This document shows positions 39,989-49,632 of a stretch of DNA of 64,000 bases, piece after piece. Made by a program: the position numbers and the translations under genes. How positions within the stretch are numbered: position 1 is the first letter of the stretch; each line of letters starts with the position of its first letter. The DNA is from Cryoendolithus antarcticus (Eukaryota > Ascomycota > Dothideomycetes > Cladosporiales > Cladosporiaceae): positions 1 to 64,000 of the forward strand of contig NAJO01000085.1 in assembly GCA_002077065.1 (NCBI GenBank). Reading direction: 5' to 3'. The notes below the pieces were generated by a model. That model saw only the letters and a list, made by a program, of their open reading frames with translations. It was not told where the DNA came from and did not search any database.

Positions 39989-42900
39989 ATGCCTGAGAAT
40001 GGCTTAGCCTCAGTACCAAGGGTCGAGGTCGAGGAGCGGGAGGTAAGAACGAACGTTGGAGAAGCAGAGGTCGCATCGCGAGTCGATGCTGGTACCGGGC
40101 AAGACAATACGCCAGTGGCAGACGAGTTCGGGCTCCCAGTGCGACCGCCACGGAGGAGACAGTACGAAGATGCGGACGAGCCGCCAGACGAAGCAGATGT
40201 GAAGGATGACGAGGCGGAGGACGACAAGTTCGTCGATGCGGTCTCGGAGCCTGGTGAGGTTGCGGAAAGCAAGGTGCCCACGAGACCTGTGACTCCAAAA
40301 GTCGACGCTGTGAGCACGCCTGAGGAGCCTCTGAAGCCGCCAGACGAAGCCACGCCAGCCAGTCCGGCAAGTCCTAAGAGTCCTCGAAGCACGCGCAAGA
40401 GCGGCGACTTCCTTCCCGGGCATACGACAAAGCCCTCGAACCACGCCGTCTCGGAATGGTCACATCAGGCACTCGCGCCTCGAGAGGAGGAAGAAGAGGA
40501 AGAGGATGACCAGGGACAATGGCAGACTATGCCAGCACTCGCTACATTCCGACAGTACGATGACTGGGGAAAGGTGACTGCCAAGGCTTACGATGAGGTG
40601 GATGACGAGACCATGGCATACGGCACGCTGGGCGGTGCTGCAAAGGGCTATACACGAGTGGGTGTAGACGAGGACGCGCAATCTCAGACCAGCTTTGACG
40701 ACAACACTGCATACCTCTTCAAAGAGGGCTACACACGCAATGCGCTGGACGAGGAAGACGAGGCACGCGACCTCATCTCGCAGATGCAGACCACGAAAGA
40801 GCTGCTCACTGAAGGCCAGCGCATAGCCTACGTCGGTGTGGTCAGACTGTCAATGTCAGCGATGATGCAAGAGCTGGAGAAGTACGAGCGTACGAAAGGA
40901 TCAAAGAAGCTCATCGACATGACAATGGAGGCAACCAAGATGTGGGCGCAGAAGATGATGGTGCGGCTGTATAGTCACATGGAAATCTCAACACAGGAGC
41001 AGGTTATGATCGAGCAGCTAGCGGAGCATGGCCTGCAGGCTGCTGATCTGACGCCACAGCTGATGCAGAACGCGAGAGTGAAGAATCCGGGTGCTGCACC
41101 TGTGGAGGAGGAAGAAGAAGAAGAAGAAGAAGAAGAAGAAGAAGAAGAGGAGGCGATGTCATCCTCGGCGAGGCTTTCAGTCAGCTCACCACGCCCTTCT
41201 GCGGATCGACGGAAGTCTGCGACGAATCAGTCCATACCTGGCACGCCTTCTGTGCCTGGTACGCCCATGTTAGAGGCGCCCCCACCTGCGTATGAGGATC
41301 GCAATGCTGAAGACCTTCACATCGAGGATCCAGACACGTTCGGCGATGACGCGAAGAACATTGACTTGGACCTACGATGGACCGTACTGTGCGACCTGTT
41401 CCTTCTCCTCATCGCCGATAGCACCTATGACTCTCGATCGAGAGTGCTACTGGAGAGAGTGGGAACAGCACTGGCAGTCGACTGGCAAGAACTCTGTCGC
41501 TTCGAGAAGCGTGTGACAGATGCTCTTGAAATGCAAGAACAAGCCGATAAAGAGAATTGGAACGAAGAGGAGCACATGCAGGCTCGTGAGAAAGCCAGGC
41601 GCAATCGACGTCTGATGGTCATGGGGCTCTGCACTGTCGGTGGTGGTCTGGTTATTGGTCTGAGCGCCGGCTTGCTAGCACCAGTGATTGGGGCCGGTCT
41701 CGCAGCTGGCTTCACATCGATCGGTGTAGCAGGCACCTCTTCCTTCTTCGCTGGGACAGGCGCAGCAGCCTTGATCGGTACGACAGGTGCCTTGACAGGC
41801 GCGAACATCGGTATCAAAGCCTCTCACCGTCGCACAGGCGCAGTGAAGACTTTCGAGTACCGACCATTGCACAACAACAAACGCGTGAACCTCATTGTCA
41901 CAGTAGCAGGCTGGATGACGGGCAAAGTCGATGATGTGCGACTGCCGTTCTCGACTGTCGATCCGATCATGGGCGATATGTACTCCGTGCACTGGGAGCC
42001 TGAGATGCTGCAGTCGACTGGTGCTACGATACAGATCCTCGGCACCGAAGCTCTGACCCAGACGATCCAGCAAGTCCTCGGCGCGACGTTTCTTGCTACA
42101 CTCATGGCTGGCATATCAACACCTATTCTGTTGACAAAGCTCGCATACCTCGTAGACAATCCCTGGACAGTCTCCTGCGCGCGCGCAGACGCAGCAGGAC
42201 TAATCTTAGCAGACTCTCTGATCGATCGCAACCTCGGTGTCCGACCCATTACACTCGTGGGCTTTTCGTTAGGCGCCCGAGTGATCTTCTCCGCCCTGCG
42301 TGAACTCGCGTCTCGCGGCGCGCTGGGGCTGATACAGAATGCCTACATTTTCGGCTCGCCGGTGGTATTCAAGAAAGATGAATGGCTTCGTGCTCGCTCT
42401 GTCGTCTCCGGACGCTTTGTGAACGGCTATGCTGTCAATGACTGGATTCTGGGGTACCTCTTCCGTGCGACTGGCGGTGGCATCGCCAAAGTCGCTGGTC
42501 TGAGCCCAGTCGAGATCGCTGGGATCGAGAATGTCAATGTCACGGACAAAGTGCCTGGGCACATGGCTTACCGAGCGAAGATGCCCCTACTACTGCAGAC
42601 TGTAGGCTGGGAGGTCGAGAGTCTGGAGTTCACTGAGATCGAGGATCCGGACCCAGAGAACCACGAGAAGCGCCAGCGAGAGCTGATCAACGAGATCGAG
42701 GAGGCGCGTCGTGCCATGGAAGAAGAGCCCAAGAAGAAAGGTTTCCTCGCCCGCTTCTCACGGAAGAAGGCGCCAGCCAAGAAGAATTGGGAGACCTATG
42801 AAGAGACCTCCGCTGCTGCTGCGGCGGCTGCGAAGGTCGAAGCCGAGGGTGCGGATCCGGAGACTGTGGCTGCCAACAATGCAGATCTGATGTTCGATGT

Positions 42901-43441
42901 CGATGCTATACATAGGGAGGTCCTTGCGCTGGCTACAAAGAACCCCGAGGACTTGGAGGAGATCAAAGCACACTTGCAGGTCAGGGAGATTGAGAGCACC
43001 CTACCGCCTATGCGAATCGAGACCCCGAGACGGAGTGGCGAGGAGAATGGCGCGTTTGTGCCGTTGAGGCAGGTGAAGAGTTTTGGCGCTGAAGCTGGGC
43101 CCTCGCACTCAGCGAACGCAACACCGCAGCGCGGCCCATCACCCGCACCGCTCGATCCTCCAGCTACCTCAACGGTAGTCAACGGTCATGACCATAGCGG
43201 TCAGACGGGTAGCCCGAGTCTGAAGCCTTCCCTTGATCTCCCGCCCTCACGCTTCCCGACGCCGGACCGCCCGCCTCTGAGCTCACGAGCTACAACGCCT
43301 GTACCTTCGATTTTGCACACGCCGCCGAAGCCCAGCACAGATGCGAGTGCGGCGCCTGCAGTCAAGCCTCTAGGTCATAATCCTTGGGCGGATGAGGAGG
43401 AGTTTGGGACGGAGAAGGAGGTTAGTATGTCTTTTGAGTGA
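39989..43441 (+). CDS. MIL1: DUF726 membrane protein MIL1 (TMCO4-like)
   Basis: Yeast Mil1 is a membrane-associated DUF726 protein that interacts with medium-chain adaptin (AP-1B) and carries an alpha/beta-hydrolase-like fold; TMCO4 is the human relative. One exon, 1150 aa from the ATG at 39989. Residues 1-240 are acidic and disordered, and a run of about 16 Glu lies near 373-388 (41105-41152). The DUF726 region starts around 440 with DLDLRWTVLCDLFLLLIADS. Next comes a Gly/Ala-rich membrane segment (GLVIGLSAGLLAPVIGAGLA, about 545-615). After that come VNLIVTVAGWMTGKVDD, the lipase-type elbow VGFSLGARVIFSAL (Ser in GFSLG, about 758-762), IFGSPVVFK and FVNGYAVNDWILGYLFR. The C-terminus is Pro/Ser-rich. 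Confidence 0.93.
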   Translation: MPENGLASVPRVEVEEREVRTNVGEAEVASRVDAGTGQDNTPVADEFGLPVRPPRRRQYEDADEPPDEADVKDDEAEDDKFVDAVSEPGEVAESKVPTRPVTPKVDAVSTPEEPLKPPDEATPASPASPKSPRSTRKSGDFLPGHTTKPSNHAVSEWSHQALAPREEEEEEEDDQGQWQTMPALATFRQYDDWGKVTAKAYDEVDDETMAYGTLGGAAKGYTRVGVDEDAQSQTSFDDNTAYLFKEGYTRNALDEEDEARDLISQMQTTKELLTEGQRIAYVGVVRLSMSAMMQELEKYERTKGSKKLIDMTMEATKMWAQKMMVRLYSHMEISTQEQVMIEQLAEHGLQAADLTPQLMQNARVKNPGAAPVEEEEEEEEEEEEEEEEAMSSSARLSVSSPRPSADRRKSATNQSIPGTPSVPGTPMLEAPPPAYEDRNAEDLHIEDPDTFGDDAKNIDLDLRWTVLCDLFLLLIADSTYDSRSRVLLERVGTALAVDWQELCRFEKRVTDALEMQEQADKENWNEEEHMQAREKARRNRRLMVMGLCTVGGGLVIGLSAGLLAPVIGAGLAAGFTSIGVAGTSSFFAGTGAAALIGTTGALTGANIGIKASHRRTGAVKTFEYRPLHNNKRVNLIVTVAGWMTGKVDDVRLPFSTVDPIMGDMYSVHWEPEMLQSTGATIQILGTEALTQTIQQVLGATFLATLMAGISTPILLTKLAYLVDNPWTVSCARADAAGLILADSLIDRNLGVRPITLVGFSLGARVIFSALRELASRGALGLIQNAYIFGSPVVFKKDEWLRARSVVSGRFVNGYAVNDWILGYLFRATGGGIAKVAGLSPVEIAGIENVNVTDKVPGHMAYRAKMPLLLQTVGWEVESLEFTEIEDPDPENHEKRQRELINEIEEARRAMEEEPKKKGFLARFSRKKAPAKKNWETYEETSAAAAAAAKVEAEGADPETVAANNADLMFDVDAIHREVLALATKNPEDLEEIKAHLQVREIESTLPPMRIETPRRSGEENGAFVPLRQVKSFGAEAGPSHSANATPQRGPSPAPLDPPATSTVVNGHDHSGQTGSPSLKPSLDLPPSRFPTPDRPPLSSRATTPVPSILHTPPKPSTDASAAPAVKPLGHNPWADEEEFGTEKEVSMSFE
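41105..41152 (+). repeat. GAA/GAG trinucleotide repeat (poly-Glu) in MIL1
   Basis: Sixteen consecutive Glu codons, twelve of them GAA in an unbroken run from 41111, lie inside the MIL1 coding region. The pure GAA run is of a kind prone to length change between strains. Confidence 0.9.
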
Positions 43442-44160
43442 TTTGGATGGTGGGTTTGCATGAGTAGGATGACAGCGAGGCGTTGGAGGGTGGTAGCATT
43501 ATTTGTGGCGCTAGGGCATACTGATTACAGTCGTTGGGTAGAACAGCATCAACATAGTAGCATGACCATACATCTACTCGAACAAGACATGGAAGCCGTA
43601 TCAATCTTGGGTCATTCAGTGTCATAAACCACGCGTCGGACGCTTCGTAAGTTGGCGTGATGTAGGTGAAGTCAGTGAGTGAGAGGCTCAAATGGTGATT
43701 CGGTCGGGTCACATTGGATGCGCCTGCCGTCACGAAGATGTAGAACTCGTACCTGCCTGCACTTTGTGGTGACAAGTCGCTCTCGACTTCATTTTCTCCC
43801 TCTTTTCAAGGTCCTTGTCTTCCACTGCATTGTCGTTGACGCGATCGTTATGTTCGCGGGCTCGAACACATACGCCGAGGACTGTGAGGCTGTAGACGGA
43901 GAATAGTGACGAGTAGGGCAACGTCAGTGAAGTCATCACCAGCTGGAAAGGTGGTATTGGCACAATGATTGAGTTGAATGTGCTTGAAGTGCAAACTACT
44001 ACCACTAATATACATGCAAAGCATCACTATGGAATAAATCGCTCAGACCGCTAACGCCATCCCGCTTTTCCAACATCTGAGAGCTCCGTCAAGTCAAGGA
44101 TACTGTACACCCGTCATCAGATCATCCCGTCCTGTCGACCACCTTCAATACGTCCCTGGC
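43442..44160. other. Intergenic between convergent genes
   Basis: About 720 bp of 3' flanks; no credible gene. Confidence 0.45.
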
Positions 44161-47100
44161 CTACTTGCCACCGCCGAGCATACCACCAACAACAGGCAAG
44201 CTGGAGAGCGCGCTCTTACCCTTGCCCTTACCCTTCTTGTCGTCATCCTTGAGACCGACAGCAGAGAGCAGCTTGTTAACACCAAGACCACCGAGCAGGC
44301 CGTTGACAAGACCACCAAGACCGAGACCGTTGAGCAGCTGGCCGACCAAGCCGAGCACACCTGCCAACAGCAAGCCAACAGCAGCCAAGATCTGGAACAA
44401 CGGCTGAGTGAGCAAGCCCCAAAGCGGGTTGAGCTTCTTCTTCGCCTGCGGCATGTCGTTGAGCTTCTTCTTGGCGTCATCAATGGTCGTGACGACAGTC
44501 GTGGTGAGCTCCTTGAGGTTCTCAGCAAGCTGGTACTCCTCAGGCGTGGCCTCCTTCGTGCCAGCGCGACCCTTGGCCTGCGCGGCGATGTGTCCATCGG
44601 GGTCGAGACCACGAAGCGAGCCGTTGCACTCTTGCAGAATGCGACCACCCTCCTCGATGAGAGGCTTGACCTGGTTGACAAGCTCGTCTTCGTCGAGCTC
44701 GTCCTTGGGCGTGCGGTCGGCGCGCTCCATGTGCTCGCGGATCTGCTTGCAAATGGGCTGCATGCGCTCGAGGGTCTGCACACAGATGCCGTTCATCTTC
44801 TCGGCAACCTCGCGCTCCTCATCGCGCTTGCGGGCCTCCTCGAGCTCCTCCTCGGTGGGACCCTCGAAGTCATCTGCGATGTTCTCGAGGAGAGTGACCT
44901 CACCGATCTTGTTGCCATCGTAGTCGACAACATTGCCGTTCTCGTCGATGACTTGGCCAACGCAGTGACCGAGGTTGCCATCTGTGAGGCGGCCGACAAG
45001 GTCACCGTTCTCATCACGGACCTCACCCTCCTTGTTGACACGCATGCCCTTCATGGGGTTGATAGGACGGTTGTCTTCCTCATCCTCAGGCTCCCATCGC
45101 TCGGCCTTACCAATGACGTTGCCGTTGGTGTCGAGGATGTCTCCGTCAGCATCAGGACGGTGACCCAGGAGCTTCTTCACATCACCCTCAGTGATGCGAC
45201 CGATGATGTCTCCAGCTTGTGTGGTGACAGTGCCATCCTTGTTGATCTCAAGGTTCTCGAACCCAGCGAAGGGTCCGTCTTCCTTAGTGTCCTCACCGTG
45301 GATGACCTCGCAGCGACCGACAACGTTGCCGGCGTTGTCCCACACCTGGCCTTCCCCATCGACCTTCTTGCCGATCATGGTGGATGGATCGCCCTCGACG
45401 AGGCGACCGACCTTGCGGCCGTTGCCATCGACAGCGTAACCAGCCTTGTTGATGGTGGTGCCAGCGAGCATCGAAAGATCTGGTGCCTCTGGGTCCTCCT
45501 CATCAAGCGGCTCAGCATGTCCTTTGACGTTGCCGTTCTTGTCCAGAATGTCACCATCCTCGTCGACAGCCATCCCGACAAGACGCTTGGGATTGCCCTC
45601 GACGATCTCACCGCGGACGTTGCCATCGATGTCCTCGACCTTGCCGCCCTTGACGACGCGGAGGCCCTCGATACCCTCGAAGGGGCCCTCTTCTTTGAAC
45701 GTGCGCTGGTCCTCCGGAAGGACCTCGCAGCGACCAGCGACCTTGCCGGTGTCGCCATAGACGTAGCCGTTCTCGTCGCACTTGCGGCCAGCGAGCTCCT
45801 TGGAGTTGCCCTCAACAAGGATACCGAAAGCACGGCCCTCGTCGTCGACAACGTAGCCCTTCTTGTTCAGCGTCTTGCCATCGAGGATGCTGTTGTCAAC
45901 AACTGCCTCCTCCTCTTCTGGCAGACGCTGGGCATGGCCCTTGGTGTTGCCGTATTTGTCGAGGATGTCACCATCCTCATCCACGGCCATGCCGATGAGA
46001 CGCTTGGGGTTGCCCTCAACGACCTCACCCACTACGTTGTCGTGCTCGTCAGCCACCTTGCCATCCTCGATAACACGGAGACCCTCGAGGCCAGCGAACT
46101 CGCCCTCGGGGCGCTCACGCTCCTCCTCTGGAATCAGCTCGACACGGCCAATGACCTTGCCTGCGTCGTTCCAGATTTGGCCTTGGTCATCGACCTTCTT
46201 GCCAGCGAGATCCTTCGCGCTGCCCTCAGAAAGGCGTGCAACTGGAACACCATCGTCGCCGATGATGAGACCAGCCTTGTTCACGACCTTGCCTTGGAGG
46301 AAGGAGAGGTCAGCTGCTTCAGCCTCAGCCTCCTCCTCAGGCTCGTAGCGCTCAGCGTGACCAACCACTGAACCCTTCTTGTCGATGATATCACCGTCCT
46401 CGTCAACGCTGCGGCCAACAAGCTTCTTGGGATCACCCTCGGTGACTTGACCCACAACGTTGCCGTTCTCATCAGCAACCCAGCCATCCTCGATGACCTT
46501 CAGCCCTTCGAGACCGGCGAATGGTGACTCCTCCTCAGCGTCCTCGACAGCGACAGTCTGCGCACGGCCGATGACATGACCCTTGTTGTCCCAGAATTGA
46601 CCCTCAGCGTCGGAGGTGATGCCAGACTTGGCCAACTTCTTCGCGTCGCCTTCAACAAGCTCACCAACAATCACACCGTTCGAGTCGATGATCTTGCCAG
46701 CCTTGTTGCAGGTCAGGCCCTCGAGCACCGACAGAGGCGGGAGCTGATCACCCTCCTCTTCCTCCTCCTCACCTGGCGGCGAGATGGTCTGCACCTTGCC
46801 GATGACGTTTCCTTCATCGTCAAGGATCTCACCCTTGTTATTGACCTTGCGGCCAGCGCACTGAGTGATCTCGCCCTCGGTGAGCTCACCGATCGGGTCT
46901 CCATTCTCATCAAGGACTTGGCCGTTCTTGTTGAGCTTGAGGCCGTCAAGGACATCGAGGCCAGGTGCCTGCTGCTCCTCCTCGGGAGTTTCCTCCTCAC
47001 CATCCTCACCTGGTGCAGGCAAGGTGTTGACCTTGCCGATGACGTTGCCGTCCTTGTCCAAAACCTCACCCTTGTCGTTGATCTTGCGACCAGCGCAGGC

Positions 47101-49632
47101 AGTCAAGTCACCCTCGGTCAGCTCGCCAATTGGCTCGCCGTCCTCGTTGAGGACTTGACCCTTCTTGTTGACCTTCAAGCCCTCAAGAGTGTCCAGGCCA
47201 GGCAGCGCTGGCTCCTCCTCGGCAGCCTCCTCCTCTTCTGGCTCGATCTCGCCGAGCTCAGTGAGCAGGTCCTTGGTGGCGGTCTCTGCGGCCTCACCCT
47301 CGGTGATGCCGACCTTGCCGATGACTTCTCCGTTCTTGTCAAGGACCTCACCCTTGTCGTTGACCTTCTTGCCAGTGCACTTGGCTGGGTCACCCTCGGT
47401 GAGTTGACCGATCTCTTCACCATCGTCGTCGATGACCTTGCCCTTCTTGTTAACCTTGCGGCCCTCCAAGATACGGATGTCGTAGGTAGGGGCGATTTTG
47501 CCGAGCTTCTCGGCAGCACCCTCCTCGAGCTCCATGCCACCGAGGACATTGCCCTCCTCGTCGACGACTTGACCCTCTTCGTTGATAGTGAGAGTAGCCG
47601 GGTCGATCTCGCCATCAGCAATCTTCTGGAGGATCTCCTCGTCCTCGATCTTGGCAAGAACTTCGCCGTTCTCGTCCACGACCTCGCCAGACTCGTTCAG
47701 CTCCTTGCCTTCGAGAGCCTCGATGCCAGGGAGCTCATCCTCAATGCCCTCGGCTTCGCCCTCGGCAGCCTCTTCGCCATCTTCGGCAACCTCCTCATCG
47801 CCTTCTTCGGCCTCCTCGTCGTCGCCGACAGGAGCCTTAGCCGACTCATAGATGCCCTGCTCGACGAGCTCGGCAGCCTCCTCGTGGATGTCGGCGTGGC
47901 CAACAACGTTGCCCTCCTCATCAATGAACTCGCCCTGGTCATTGAGAGTAGCGTTCTGGAGTTCCTCTGGGTCGCCATCGACAACCTTGCCAACGGTGTT
48001 GCCCTCGGAGTCGTAGATGAGGCCGTCGACTTGGCAGGTGAGACCTTCGAGAATGCTGAGGGGTGGGAGACCGGTGTCCTCCTCCTCGGCCTCCTCGCCA
48101 TCTTCACCCTCCTCGCCTTCCTCACCATCCTCGGCGCCGAGGTACTCATCAGCCTCAGCGGGAAGCTCTTCGCCAGCGTCGCGCTTCTCTTGGAGCTGGC
48201 GCTTGATCTCTTCGGGAAGGAGCTCGACACGGCCAACGAGATCTCCATCATCATCAAGGATCTCGCCATTGTCGCCGATGGGGTAGCCCTCAAGGTCCTC
48301 AGCGTCACCCTCAGCGAGCTTAGCGACTTGGTTGCCCTCGGCGTCTTCGACAGTGCCATCAGCCCTGACCTCAAGACCCTTGAGCTTGGCGAGGTCGAGA
48401 GGGAGCTCCTTCGGCTTGCCATCGGCCTCATCCTCAGCACCCTCTGCGGCTTCACCAGCCTCGCCATCAGCTGCCTCGGCGCCCTTTTCGGCGGTCTCGG
48501 CACCGTCTTCAGCGCCCTCCTTGACGCCGTTGACGGCACCCTCGGCACCGTCCTCGGCATCTTCAGCGCCCTCCTCGGCCTCATCCTCAGCGCCCTCAGC
48601 GGCATCCTCGGTCTCGGCTTTGGCGCCCTCGACGGCCTCCTCACCCTCCTCACCGTCGACACCATCAGTGGCATCCTCGGCATCCTCAGTGGCGTCTTCG
48701 GTCTCGTCTTCGGCGCCCTCAGCGGCTTCGCCAGCCTCATCGGTGGTCTCGCCAGCTACCTTCTGACCCTCGTCGGCAGTCTCTTCGGCAGCATCCTCGG
48801 CGTCTTCGGCGGTCTCCTCGGTCTTCTCCTTGGCGTTACCGGCAGCCTTGGAGGCGTCCTTGGGAGCGTTCCCGGCGAGCCCGGAAGCCTTGCCTGCTAA
48901 TCCTTTAGCACTTGACAACAGACCACCGCCGGAGCTCTGATCTTGCTTACCCTCGTCTGCCTCCTCAGTGGCATCGTCGGCAGTCTCGTCAGCCGTCTCC
49001 TCGGCGCCCTCGTCAGCGGACTCGCCAACTTGGCCCGCCTTCTCGGTAGCGTCGTCAGCCACATCGTCGTCATCAGCGGCTTCCTCAGCCTCATCAGTGG
49101 CCTCTTCGGCCTTCTCGGTGGCACCGCCTACGGCATCATCGTCTTCGTCGTCACCCACGGGCTCTGGTGCGGCTTCGCCGAGCTGCTCCTCGCCGTCCTT
49201 GCCGGCTTCGGAGACCTTGCTCATGGGCTCTTCGTCATCTTCGTCATCGTCCTTCATCTCGACCTTGCTGGGTGCCTCCTCGGCAGTCTCCTTGGCAGAC
49301 TCGGCCTTGGGTGCGGCCTCACCAGCTTTCTTGGAGACAGAGCTGGTGTCTGGCTTCTTGGCGCTGGGAGCCTTTGGCGTTGCCGGAGCTTTGGGTGTGC
49401 TCGAAGATGGCTGCCCGAGCTTCTTGGGTGTGCTCTCGGGCTTGCGACCAAGCTTTGTGGGTGTCTTGGGCGCAGCCGAGGCTCCCTTACCAGCGGCGGG
49501 GGAAGGCGCCATGTTGCTGGTTTGCTTAGTGGAAGAGGTGGTACGGGAAGTTCTCCGGCTTGTAGCAGGAGAAAGCCTGTTGGGGGTGGGAGGGAAGGAG
49601 TAATAGGCGTATTGATCAGAATTGCTGGTCAT
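44161..49632 (-). CDS. Giant acidic LEA-like protein with DUF3659-type repeats
   Basis: A single 5.5-kb exon gives 1823 aa from the ATG at 49632 (an apparent start six bases upstream is TTG). Three parts are seen. Residues 1-415 are low-complexity: a basic Pro/Ser/Lys start, then Glu/Ala/Asp-rich sequence with AEGAEDEAEEGAEDAEDGAEG-like runs, resembling LEA proteins. The middle (about 44890-48390) is 15 two-part repeats of about 60-75 aa, each built from halves such as NKKGQVLDENGDPIGELTEG and NDKGEVLDKDGNVIGKV; this matches what I know as DUF3659 repeats. The C-terminus has a charged helical part (EVAEKMNGICVQTLERM) and a hydrophobic Gly/Leu segment (LFQILAAVGLLLAGVLG) ending in GKGKGKS and a Gly-rich tip (DUF6987-like). 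Function is unknown; desiccation or membrane protection is a guess from LEA likeness. Confidence 0.9.
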   Translation of the reverse strand: MTSNSDQYAYYSFPPTPNRLSPATSRRTSRTTSSTKQTSNMAPSPAAGKGASAAPKTPTKLGRKPESTPKKLGQPSSSTPKAPATPKAPSAKKPDTSSVSKKAGEAAPKAESAKETAEEAPSKVEMKDDDEDDEEPMSKVSEAGKDGEEQLGEAAPEPVGDDEDDDAVGGATEKAEEATDEAEEAADDDDVADDATEKAGQVGESADEGAEETADETADDATEEADEGKQDQSSGGGLLSSAKGLAGKASGLAGNAPKDASKAAGNAKEKTEETAEDAEDAAEETADEGQKVAGETTDEAGEAAEGAEDETEDATEDAEDATDGVDGEEGEEAVEGAKAETEDAAEGAEDEAEEGAEDAEDGAEGAVNGVKEGAEDGAETAEKGAEAADGEAGEAAEGAEDEADGKPKELPLDLAKLKGLEVRADGTVEDAEGNQVAKLAEGDAEDLEGYPIGDNGEILDDDGDLVGRVELLPEEIKRQLQEKRDAGEELPAEADEYLGAEDGEEGEEGEDGEEAEEEDTGLPPLSILEGLTCQVDGLIYDSEGNTVGKVVDGDPEELQNATLNDQGEFIDEEGNVVGHADIHEEAAELVEQGIYESAKAPVGDDEEAEEGDEEVAEDGEEAAEGEAEGIEDELPGIEALEGKELNESGEVVDENGEVLAKIEDEEILQKIADGEIDPATLTINEEGQVVDEEGNVLGGMELEEGAAEKLGKIAPTYDIRILEGRKVNKKGKVIDDDGEEIGQLTEGDPAKCTGKKVNDKGEVLDKNGEVIGKVGITEGEAAETATKDLLTELGEIEPEEEEAAEEEPALPGLDTLEGLKVNKKGQVLNEDGEPIGELTEGDLTACAGRKINDKGEVLDKDGNVIGKVNTLPAPGEDGEEETPEEEQQAPGLDVLDGLKLNKNGQVLDENGDPIGELTEGEITQCAGRKVNNKGEILDDEGNVIGKVQTISPPGEEEEEEGDQLPPLSVLEGLTCNKAGKIIDSNGVIVGELVEGDAKKLAKSGITSDAEGQFWDNKGHVIGRAQTVAVEDAEEESPFAGLEGLKVIEDGWVADENGNVVGQVTEGDPKKLVGRSVDEDGDIIDKKGSVVGHAERYEPEEEAEAEAADLSFLQGKVVNKAGLIIGDDGVPVARLSEGSAKDLAGKKVDDQGQIWNDAGKVIGRVELIPEEERERPEGEFAGLEGLRVIEDGKVADEHDNVVGEVVEGNPKRLIGMAVDEDGDILDKYGNTKGHAQRLPEEEEAVVDNSILDGKTLNKKGYVVDDEGRAFGILVEGNSKELAGRKCDENGYVYGDTGKVAGRCEVLPEDQRTFKEEGPFEGIEGLRVVKGGKVEDIDGNVRGEIVEGNPKRLVGMAVDEDGDILDKNGNVKGHAEPLDEEDPEAPDLSMLAGTTINKAGYAVDGNGRKVGRLVEGDPSTMIGKKVDGEGQVWDNAGNVVGRCEVIHGEDTKEDGPFAGFENLEINKDGTVTTQAGDIIGRITEGDVKKLLGHRPDADGDILDTNGNVIGKAERWEPEDEEDNRPINPMKGMRVNKEGEVRDENGDLVGRLTDGNLGHCVGQVIDENGNVVDYDGNKIGEVTLLENIADDFEGPTEEELEEARKRDEEREVAEKMNGICVQTLERMQPICKQIREHMERADRTPKDELDEDELVNQVKPLIEEGGRILQECNGSLRGLDPDGHIAAQAKGRAGTKEATPEEYQLAENLKELTTTVVTTIDDAKKKLNDMPQAKKKLNPLWGLLTQPLFQILAAVGLLLAGVLGLVGQLLNGLGLGGLVNGLLGGLGVNKLLSAVGLKDDDKKGKGKGKSALSSLPVVGGMLGGGK
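44890..48390 (-). repeat. Coding tandem array: 15 two-part repeats
   Basis: Fifteen consecutive units of about 57-75 aa. The half-repeat consensus is G-x-[VI]-x-[DE]-x-x-G-x-x-[VI]-[GA], ending in G[RKH]-type turns. From unit 7 onward two unit types alternate. Even units (8, 10, 12, 14) contain DEDGDI and mostly end GHAE or GKAE. Odd units (7, 9, 11, 13) have WD/WN or YG in the second half and mostly end GRCEV or GRVEL. This gives a super-repeat of about 120 aa. Confidence 0.85.

Noticed and set aside
39604..40398. 265-codon upstream extension of the UTP23 frame
   Set aside because: It crosses the divergent promoter and the antisense of MIL1; UTP23 orthologs begin at the MKLHRAK-type start.
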